9,853 nucleotides of DNA from an uncultured Acidimicrobiaceae bacterium (GTDB taxonomy: Bacteria; Actinomycetota; Acidimicrobiia; Acidimicrobiales; Ilumatobacteraceae), in the NCBI GenBank assembly GCA_903919215.1, contig CAIXHI010000493.1, positions 1 through 9,853 on the forward strand, in the 5' to 3' direction. This document shows positions 1-5,161 of the stretch, piece by piece. Both the position numbers and the translations under genes were made by a program. The notes beneath the pieces are model-generated. The model made no database searches, had not been told where the DNA came from, and worked only from the letters and a program-made list of their open reading frames with translations. The first letter of the stretch is position 1. The number at the start of each line of letters is the position of its first letter.

Positions 1-132
1 GCCACGCGCCGAGCTGCGGGTGAGGCGGCTGACCGCTTGTTCCGCGGTGTCGTGGCCTCATCGAGCACGGTCGAACCGGACGCGGAACCGCTGGTGGTCG
101 AGGTGACCGAACTTCCAGGGGCTCCATCATGA
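1..132 (+). CDS. C-terminal fragment of unidentified protein
   Basis: Frame 1 is open from the window edge to a TGA, giving the last 43 residues of a protein whose start lies outside. The visible part begins with an Ala/Arg/Glu-rich probable helix, then a stretch ending LVVEVTELPGAPS, which looks like a final beta-strand plus a short tail. I do not recognise the family. The stop overlaps the ATG of the next gene (ATGA at 129-132), so the two are probably translationally coupled and co-transcribed. That makes a functional link to the lipid-kinase-like neighbour plausible, but the fragment is too short to test it. Open frame, codon use and the overlap support a real gene; function unknown. Confidence 0.6.
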   Translation, partial: ATRRAAGEAADRLFRGVVASSSTVEPDAEPLVVEVTELPGAPS

Positions 133-740
133 CGATTCGTCGCGGTCACAGCTGGGGCGAGACGGTGACATCACCAGACGACTTGCTGGTGCTGTTGTCC
201 GACAGCGCTGTCCGCGCCGTCGTGGTCAGCCACCGCGAACAGGGCAACGACATACCGCCCGTGGGTCTTGCCGGCGGCGACCTTGCGCGGACGATGGGTG
301 GCGGCACACCCGGACGGTTTCCCGGTGAGGTCGTCCGTGCACCACTGGATGTGCTGCGACTGGACGCCGACGGCCAGCGCACATGGGCGGTCGCACACGT
401 AGTTGCGCGCCGACACTGGTGGCGAGGTGAGCTGCTCCTGGCGATGAACGCGCAGTTCCTCGGTGAGTTCGACGTGGCGCCGCGATCGCACCCCAACGAC
501 GCCAAGGTCGATGTGGTGCACGTGGACTGGCAGATGGGCGTGCGCACGCGGTTGGCGGCGCGCCGCCGAGCACGCACGGGGACGCACCTGCCGCACCCGC
601 AAATCGGCGTTCGTCAGACCCCCGGGACCACCGTGCGCTTTCGGCGTCCGCTCACAGTGTGGGTCGACGGTGAACGCTGGATGGACGCGACGGAGCTGAC
701 CATCACCGTCGAGCCCGACGCGCTGATCGGGCACGCCTGA
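129..740 (+). CDS. Diacylglycerol/YegS-type lipid kinase C-lobe protein, short
   Basis: This 203-aa protein resembles the second half of diacylglycerol kinase/YegS/sphingosine-kinase-like proteins. Residues 46-58 (GLAGGDLARTMGG) match the family segment usually written PxGTxNDxARxLG. Residues 102-135 match the lobe in which LLLAMNAQFLGEFDVAP corresponds to vaNg..gGgf.vaP and is followed by a VDVVHVDW strand. Residues 177-182 (VWVDGE) match the late 'v..DGE' strand, and the end ITVEPDALIGHA matches the usual last strand. Family members run about 300 aa with the ATP-site GGDGT near residue 65; that part is absent, and GTxND reads AGGD. Either it is a non-catalytic relative, or it works with a separate N-lobe, perhaps the upstream gene. 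The ATG at 129 overlaps the upstream stop. Fold assignment is by eye from remembered family patterns. Confidence 0.6.
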   Translation: MTIRRGHSWGETVTSPDDLLVLLSDSAVRAVVVSHREQGNDIPPVGLAGGDLARTMGGGTPGRFPGEVVRAPLDVLRLDADGQRTWAVAHVVARRHWWRGELLLAMNAQFLGEFDVAPRSHPNDAKVDVVHVDWQMGVRTRLAARRRARTGTHLPHPQIGVRQTPGTTVRFRRPLTVWVDGERWMDATELTITVEPDALIGHA

Positions 741-748
741 CGCGCTGT

Positions 749-754
749 TAGCGT
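749..754 (+). promoter_or_regulatory. Predicted -10 box for M20 gene (leaderless)
   Basis: TAGCGT lies 7 nt before the ATG at 762, the distance at which transcription would begin on or beside the start codon. No Shine-Dalgarno sequence precedes the ATG. The same arrangement occurs before the genes at 2009 and 6815. No convincing -35 box is visible. Inferred from position and pattern only. Confidence 0.45.
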
Positions 755-761
755 CCTGCGG

Positions 762-1958
762 ATGGACACCGCAGCGCTCAAGCAGGCCGTGTGCGACCGC
801 GTCGACGAACTGGCCGACCGCCTGCTCGACGCCAGCCACCAGATTCACGCTCATCCCGAGTTGAACTACCAGGAGCATTTCGCTCACGAACTGCTGACCA
901 ACTTCCTCGAGCGTGAAGGTATCGCCCCAGTGCGTCACGCCTACGACCTGGAGACTGCGTTCGATTCCACCGTCGGGTCGTCCGGGCCAGCCATCGCGGT
1001 GCTCTGTGAGTACGACGCCCTGCCCGGCGTGGGGCACGCCTGCGGCCACAACATCATTGCCACCGCCGGGCTCGGCGCCGGGCTGGCTGCGGCCTTCGTC
1101 GCTGAACAGGCGGGCGGCCGGGTGCGCATCATGGGCACACCCGCCGAGGAGGGCGGCGGCGGCAAGGTGCGTATGGCCCGCAAAGGCGCCTTCGACGGGC
1201 TCGACGCGGCGATGATGGTGCACCCGGCCGACGCTGATCTGCTGAACATGGACTGCCTCGCCATCCAGGAACTGCTGGTCGAGTATCACGGATTGGCCGC
1301 ACACGCTGCGGCTGCTCCATGGGAGGGGCGCAACGCCCTCGACGCAGCGGTGCTCGGTTACATGAATGTGGGTGCCATGCGGCAGCACATCCGCCCCGAC
1401 GAACGGGTGCACGGCATCATCACCAAGGGCGGTGAGAAGCCCAACATCGTGCCGTCCGCAGCGGCCTCCGACTGGTACGTCCGTGCTGGCACCATTGCAT
1501 CGCTGCAGCCGTTGAAACACCGAGTCCTCACCGCGCTCGACAGTGCCGCTGTCGCCTGCGGTTGCACGATGAGTCACGAATGGGTCGACAACGTCTACGC
1601 CGAGATGGTCGACAACGGTCCGATGGTGCAGGCCTATGTGGCCAACGCCGCAGCCGTTGGCCGCACGGTGCTCGATCCCGCTGCCACTGGGCGCCGGGTG
1701 ATGGGCAGCACGGATATGGGCAATGTCAGCTATCTGGTGCCCTCCATCCACCCGATGATCAAAGTTGCCCCCGATGGTGTGCCGATCCACAGCCTCGAGT
1801 TCGCTCGCTGGGCCGTCGACGAGGCAGGCGACCGGGCCGTGATCGACGGGGCCAAGGCAATGGCGATGACCGTCGTCGACCTGTGGGCCTCGGATACGTT
1901 GCGGACCCAGGTGCGAGCCGACTTCGAGCGGCGGCCCAGCGGGGTCACCGTCCTCTGA
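762..1958 (+). CDS. M20 family metallopeptidase/amidohydrolase (AbgB/PM20D2-like)
   Basis: A 398-aa, complete zinc-dependent M20 hydrolase. The first metal-binding block is LCEYDALPGVGHACGHN (residues 81-97), with Asp85, His92, Cys94 and His96. The catalytic/bridging Glu pair is in GTPAEEGGGGK (125-135), a further ligand candidate is His154 in MMVHP, and a late block is MGSTDMGNVSYLVPSIHP (314-331). His181 and Asn229 fall in the lid/dimerisation domain. 'CEYDALPGxGHACGHN' plus 'STDMGNVSYLVP' is typical of the p-aminobenzoyl-glutamate hydrolase/PM20D2 (beta-alanyl-lysine dipeptidase) branch rather than DapE or ArgE. The likely reaction is hydrolysis of an N-acyl or dipeptide-like amide in the cytosol; there is no signal peptide. 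The substrate cannot be read from the sequence. The ATG at 762 is favoured by the -10 box just upstream. It is probably a single transcription unit or is followed by the ThyX-like gene 50 bp downstream, which has its own promoter. Confidence 0.9.
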   Translation: MDTAALKQAVCDRVDELADRLLDASHQIHAHPELNYQEHFAHELLTNFLEREGIAPVRHAYDLETAFDSTVGSSGPAIAVLCEYDALPGVGHACGHNIIATAGLGAGLAAAFVAEQAGGRVRIMGTPAEEGGGGKVRMARKGAFDGLDAAMMVHPADADLLNMDCLAIQELLVEYHGLAAHAAAAPWEGRNALDAAVLGYMNVGAMRQHIRPDERVHGIITKGGEKPNIVPSAAASDWYVRAGTIASLQPLKHRVLTALDSAAVACGCTMSHEWVDNVYAEMVDNGPMVQAYVANAAAVGRTVLDPAATGRRVMGSTDMGNVSYLVPSIHPMIKVAPDGVPIHSLEFARWAVDEAGDRAVIDGAKAMAMTVVDLWASDTLRTQVRADFERRPSGVTVL

Positions 1959-1996
1959 ACGCTTCGGGCATCCCAGGGAAACGGCCCCGACCCTCC

Positions 1997-2002
1997 TAGG
2001 AT
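1997..2002 (+). promoter_or_regulatory. Predicted -10 box for double ThyX gene (leaderless)
   Basis: TAGGAT sits 6 nt upstream of the GTG at 2009 in the 50-bp gap after the M20 stop. No ribosome-binding site is present, so a leaderless transcript starting at the GTG is the simplest reading. This supports GTG 2009 as the start. No clear -35 box. Confidence 0.5.
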
Positions 2003-2008
2003 CGAAAT

Positions 2009-3610
2009 GTGACGGTTTACGTCCCCGAGGACTTCACCCCCGCCGAAGAAGATATTCTCCGCCGGTATTTCACCAATCTCGACGGCCCTGTTTTCGCGCT
2101 CGTCAACCTGCCCGAGGTCGTCAAGGGTGCGTTGTTCGCTCGCTACAGCCGCAGTCCCAAAAGCCTGCGCCGGCTGTTCCTCGACGAGTTCGTCGGCGAT
2201 CTCGACGTCTCCGGAGACGCATCCGTCGATGCCAGGGTCGGGCTGGAGCGCGCCGAGGAACTGTACGAGAAGGTGTTCTTCGAGTACGGCGACGACTCGG
2301 TAGCCCAACTGGGTGGTGTGCACCTGGCGTGCGAACAGTCGTCGAACATCCTCACCAAGATTCTTGAGTGGGGTCGCTTGATGAGCTACCTCGAGCAGAG
2401 CACCCGCTACATCAGCTACGACGCGCGCCTCGGCGGCCGCTATCGGTTCTACCGAGATCCGGCGATCCTTTCCAGTCGGTTCGGAACCCGCTACGTGGGC
2501 GATATGGACCGCGTGTTCGACAGCTACAGCCTGCTGCTCTCACGGGTTACCGACCACGTGCGCGCCACCGTGCCGCGCCAGGACGGCGACAGCGACTTCG
2601 TCTACCGCACCGCCACCCGGGCCAAGGCGCTCGATGCCGTTCGCGGTGTGCTGCCGGCTGCGGCGCTGTCCAACGTCGGCATCTACGGCAGTGGTCAGTC
2701 GTTCGAGAACCTGCTCATTCGCATGCGTGCGCATCCGTTGCCCGAAGCGCGGCACTACGCCGACCTGATGCTCACGGAACTGCGCAAGGTCATCCCCAGC
2801 TTCCTGCGGCGAGTCGATCTCGCCGACCGCGGCGGCCGCTGGACGCAGTACCAGGTCAGCAACCGTGAGCACACGGCAGCGCTCGTCGACTCACTGTTCG
2901 GAACCACGCCCGTCGAGCAGGCGCCGTCTGTGCAGCTGGTCGACTTCGACCCCGATGCAGAAGACAAACTGCTCGCCGCCATTTGCTATCCGCTCACCCA
3001 TCTGCCGGAACAGCAGCTCATCGAGCGAGTGCGTACGTTGGGCCCGACGGAGCGTCTGGCGCTCCTGCAGGCCTATATCGGCGAACGCGAGAACCGCAGA
3101 TACAAGCCGGGACGCGCGTTTGAGCGGGTCGACTATCGCTTCGACGTGCTCAGCGACTACGGCGCGTTCCGCGATCTGCAGCGTCACCGCATGCTCACGA
3201 TCGAGTGGCAGTCGCTGACGCCCAACCACGGGTACGTGCGCCCCGAACTGGTCGAGGACGCTGGCATGGCTGATGTGTTCGACGATGCGATGGCCCGCTC
3301 TGCGGCGTTGTACGACGCGCTGAAGGACGAGTTCCCGCAGCAGGCGCAGTACGCCGTCAGCATGGCGTACCGCATGCGCTACACGATGCAGTTCAACGCC
3401 CGGGAGGCGATCCACATGCTGGAGCTGCGGTCATCACCTCAAGGGCATCCGTCGTACCGTCGTATTGCGCTCGAGATGCACCGCCTCATCGATGAGCAGG
3501 CCGGGCACCGCACGGTTGCCGCAGCCATGACGCACCTCACGCGCGAGGCCCCGGAGCTGGAGCGGCTCGACTCGGAACGGCGCGCCGAAGCCCGTCGCGG
3601 ACAGTCCTAA
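2009..3610 (+). CDS. Double-length ThyX-like protein (FAD-dependent thymidylate synthase family)
   Basis: A 533-aa protein, about twice the usual 220-300 aa of ThyX, which makes dTMP from dUMP using FAD, NADPH and methylene-tetrahydrofolate. Two ThyX-like halves are visible. In half 1, WGRLMSYLEQSTR (residues 121-133) aligns with the signature RHRxxSxNExSxR, keeping the third Arg, both Ser, Glu and the last Arg but losing the leading R-H. A later segment (GQSFENLLIRMR) resembles the ThyX C-terminal N.R...hfL.LR helix. In half 2, RHRMLTIEWQSLT (392-404) keeps RHR and the second Ser but has Thr, Glu, Trp and Thr at the other positions. It is followed by NAREAIHMLELRSSPQGHPSYRRI, a good match to the C-terminal ThyX helix. 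Each half lacks what the other keeps, suggesting a fused pseudo-dimer with one composite site. GTG start supported by the -10 box. Family call firm; activity as thymidylate synthase uncertain. Confidence 0.85.
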   Translation: MTVYVPEDFTPAEEDILRRYFTNLDGPVFALVNLPEVVKGALFARYSRSPKSLRRLFLDEFVGDLDVSGDASVDARVGLERAEELYEKVFFEYGDDSVAQLGGVHLACEQSSNILTKILEWGRLMSYLEQSTRYISYDARLGGRYRFYRDPAILSSRFGTRYVGDMDRVFDSYSLLLSRVTDHVRATVPRQDGDSDFVYRTATRAKALDAVRGVLPAAALSNVGIYGSGQSFENLLIRMRAHPLPEARHYADLMLTELRKVIPSFLRRVDLADRGGRWTQYQVSNREHTAALVDSLFGTTPVEQAPSVQLVDFDPDAEDKLLAAICYPLTHLPEQQLIERVRTLGPTERLALLQAYIGERENRRYKPGRAFERVDYRFDVLSDYGAFRDLQRHRMLTIEWQSLTPNHGYVRPELVEDAGMADVFDDAMARSAALYDALKDEFPQQAQYAVSMAYRMRYTMQFNAREAIHMLELRSSPQGHPSYRRIALEMHRLIDEQAGHRTVAAAMTHLTREAPELERLDSERRAEARRGQS

Positions 3611-3619
3611 AACCGCTGG

Positions 3620-3633
3620 GTGACCGGTGTCAC
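3620..3633. repeat. Short inverted repeat upstream of acidic-protein operon
   Basis: GTGAC-CGGT-GTCAC: two perfect 5-bp arms around 4 nt, 10 bp after the ThyX-like stop and about 35 bp before the predicted -10 box at 3668. It could be an operator half-site pair or a weak hairpin ending the upstream transcript; there is no U-tract. A repeat this short can occur by chance. Confidence 0.3.
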
Positions 3634-3667
3634 GCGCATGGTGGCTAACCTGCTGTTCCGCTCGCCG

Positions 3668-3673
3668 TAGTAT
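3668..3673 (+). promoter_or_regulatory. Predicted -10 box for three-gene operon
   Basis: TAGTAT lies 35 nt before the ATG at 3709. Unlike the other plus-strand promoters here, this one would give a leader of about 28 nt, which contains an AAGGA Shine-Dalgarno sequence at 3698-3702, 6 nt before the ATG. The operon is therefore probably leadered and translated by SD pairing. No good -35 box at 16-18 nt. Confidence 0.45.
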
Positions 3674-3708
3674 CCCGGGCCTCGCACGGGTGAATACAAG
3701 GACTGAAC

Positions 3709-4206
3709 ATGGCTGACGACGACGATGATGTGATGCCCGCCTCGGAAGAGTTCGAGGAGGTCGAAGAAACTGACGACGAACTCGAGCCCGGCGACATCGA
3801 CCCTGCCGATCTCGACGAGGATGAACTCGACGAAGGCTTGGCTGAAGAGGACGACGAGTTCTCGGCACTCGACGACGATTTCGTCGCCGCCGAGGAGGAC
3901 GACGAAGAAGACACCAGCGGCCCCGTCCGCCGGGCTGTCCCTGCCGGCGAGGACGAGGACGACGACGACGACATGGTCGCCCCCGACGATGTCGAAGCCG
4001 ACCTCGACTCGATCCTCAAGGAGCGCATGGTCGCCGCTGAGGACGATGACGACGAGGAGGACGAGCCCGAGGAGCGCGGCGAGGCCGCCGACCGCTTGCA
4101 GCCCAAGCGCGCCGACGAGCGGCTGTGCCCGAGTTGCTTCCTACTCGTGCGCCAAGGTGCCCCCGGGTGCCCCGTCGGCGACGATGAGTGCCCGCTGTTC
4201 TCCTGA
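3709..4206 (+). CDS. Highly acidic protein with C-terminal Cys4 motif (DUF4193-like)
   Basis: 165 aa, of which I count 71 Asp or Glu (43%). Most form runs in residues 1-68 and 81-122, probably disordered. A short less acidic island (VEADLDSILKERMVAAE, 95-111) could be a helix. The C-terminus has four cysteines, Cys140, 143, 154 and 161 (CPSC-x10-C-x6-C), likely one zinc site. The segment ADERLCPSCFLLV resembles ADEFxCxSCFLV of small acidic actinobacterial DUF4193 proteins, of unknown function; this link is from memory. Polyacidic tails with a small zinc knob suggest a partner of basic proteins or of RNA polymerase/ribosomes, but that is speculation. It is cytosolic. The start is fixed by an AAGGA site 6 nt upstream. 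It leads a tight operon, with 7 bp to the next gene. Confidence 0.8.
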   Translation: MADDDDDVMPASEEFEEVEETDDELEPGDIDPADLDEDELDEGLAEEDDEFSALDDDFVAAEEDDEEDTSGPVRRAVPAGEDEDDDDDMVAPDDVEADLDSILKERMVAAEDDDDEEDEPEERGEAADRLQPKRADERLCPSCFLLVRQGAPGCPVGDDECPLFS

Positions 4207-4213
4207 GCCCCAC

Positions 4214-4681
4214 ATGACCGATCAGCGCCCGATCGTAGAGAAGGTGCTGAACCTGGTTGTCGCTGTCCCTGCAGGGCTGATCAGCCGTGCAGCGACGGAT
4301 CTCCCTACGGCAGTCGCCGGGGTTCGGTCGCGCCTCGAGAACAAGGTGAAGGTGGCGCACTGGATTGGGGAGATGGCGGTCACTACCGGCCGCCAGGAAC
4401 TCGAACGGCGGTTCAGACCAACGCCGCCTCAGCCGGCCACCACGAACGTAGCCGGACAGGGCCACGGTGTGTCGGGCTCTTCAGCCACGGCCGCCACGCT
4501 CCCGAGCGCATCGGTGTCTCGCCCGCCGTTCGAGGGCTACGACGAACTCGCTGCAGCGCAGATCGTCCAGCTCCTGCCACGACTCCCGCACGCGGATCTG
4601 CGGCTGATCCACGACTATGAAGCCGCCGGGCGCTCCCGACGCACGATTCTGCATCGGATCCAACAGTTGGTCGGGGAGTGA
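4214..4681 (+). CDS. Conserved actinobacterial-type helical protein, function unknown
   Basis: 155 aa from the ATG at 4214, 7 bp after the acidic-protein stop; the frame stays open further upstream, but there it overlaps the acidic gene. Residues 8-30 form a hydrophobic/amphipathic helix (VEKVLNLVVAVPAGLISRAA), too weak for a clear transmembrane segment but able to touch a membrane or lipid surface. Residues 31-66 are a second helical region. Residues 69-104 are a Pro/Ala/Ser/Thr-rich linker. Residues 107-153 form a helical module (EGYDELAAAQIVQLLPRL...LRLIHDYEAAGRSRRTIL). This FxGYDEL...YE...RRTIL module recurs in actinobacterial proteins, some annotated as lipid-droplet associated; I recall this as family knowledge and cannot verify it here. 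I give no function. The TGA overlaps the next start (GTGATG). Confidence 0.7.
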   Translation: MTDQRPIVEKVLNLVVAVPAGLISRAATDLPTAVAGVRSRLENKVKVAHWIGEMAVTTGRQELERRFRPTPPQPATTNVAGQGHGVSGSSATAATLPSASVSRPPFEGYDELAAAQIVQLLPRLPHADLRLIHDYEAAGRSRRTILHRIQQLVGE

Positions 4682-5124
4682 TGCACGAGGCAGTGCGTCG
4701 GCTCACCGCTGCTGATGAGATGGCGGTGGCCGAACTCGAAGCGCAGGCTCGGGATGCCCTGGCCACGCAACGCGGCGGTGCCGTCCATCTCCGCGAGCAA
4801 CCCGCCGTCGTTGACTGGGCCGGGATGCTGCAACGCCCGGAGAGGGCCGTGTGGGTGGCCACGATCGACGAACTGGTGGTCGGCTACCTGGAACTGGCAT
4901 TGCGCCCAGATCGCACCGCAGAAGTGCTTCAGGCGTTTGTGCTGCCCGAAGCACGTGAGCTGGGCCTCGGCGACGGCATGTTGCGCGCCGCCGCCGACGC
5001 GGCGCGAGCAGCCGGATGCACCGCGCTCGAGGGAACAGCGCTACCGGGTGACCGCGAGACCAAGAACATGTACGAGCGCGCCGGTATCACGGCACGCCGC
5101 ATCACGCTCTGGAAGGCGCTCTGA
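4681..5124 (+). CDS. GNAT family N-acetyltransferase
   Basis: 147 aa from ATG 4681, or 148 aa from the adjacent GTG 4678; both overlap the preceding stop. The GNAT core is clear. A strand VWVATIDELVVGYLELAL is followed by motif A, VLQAFVLPEARELGLGDGMLRAAADAA, where the R/Q-x-x-G-x-G/A acetyl-CoA pyrophosphate loop reads ELGLGDG. Motif B then follows with EGTALPGDRETKNMYERAGITAR, the usual 'N...YE..GF' segment with Ile for Phe. It transfers an acetyl group from acetyl-CoA to an amine; the substrate cannot be assigned. It is the last gene of the 3709-5124 operon, and its stop codon lies inside a strong stem-loop. RimI-like or small-molecule activity are both possible. Confidence 0.85.
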   Translation: MHEAVRRLTAADEMAVAELEAQARDALATQRGGAVHLREQPAVVDWAGMLQRPERAVWVATIDELVVGYLELALRPDRTAEVLQAFVLPEARELGLGDGMLRAAADAARAAGCTALEGTALPGDRETKNMYERAGITARRITLWKAL

Positions 5125-5145
5125 CGGCGGCTGGGCCGCCGTCAG
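5121..5145. terminator. Stem-loop between convergent genes, likely bidirectional terminator
   Basis: CTGACGGCGGC (5121-5131), a 3-nt loop TGG, then GCCGCCGTCAG (5135-5145): a perfect 11-bp GC-rich stem. It includes the acetyltransferase TGA and sits 17 bp from the end of the convergent minus-strand gene, so it can serve both strands. There is no U-tract, as is common for actinobacterial terminators. Confidence 0.7.
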
Positions 5146-5161
5146 CCATGGACGGGTCGGC

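Noticed and set aside
171..1790. A minus-strand open frame of over 500 codons opposite the DAGK-like and M20 genes
   Set aside because: The opposite strand encodes clear M20 and DAGK-like motifs; the antisense frame is His/Gly/Val-rich with no motif, typical of GC-rich shadow frames.
3821..4213. N-terminal extension of the 155-aa protein into the acidic gene
   Set aside because: The extra residues are a Thr/Ser/Arg-rich frame-shifted reading of the acidic repeats; ATG 4214 follows the upstream stop by 7 bp.
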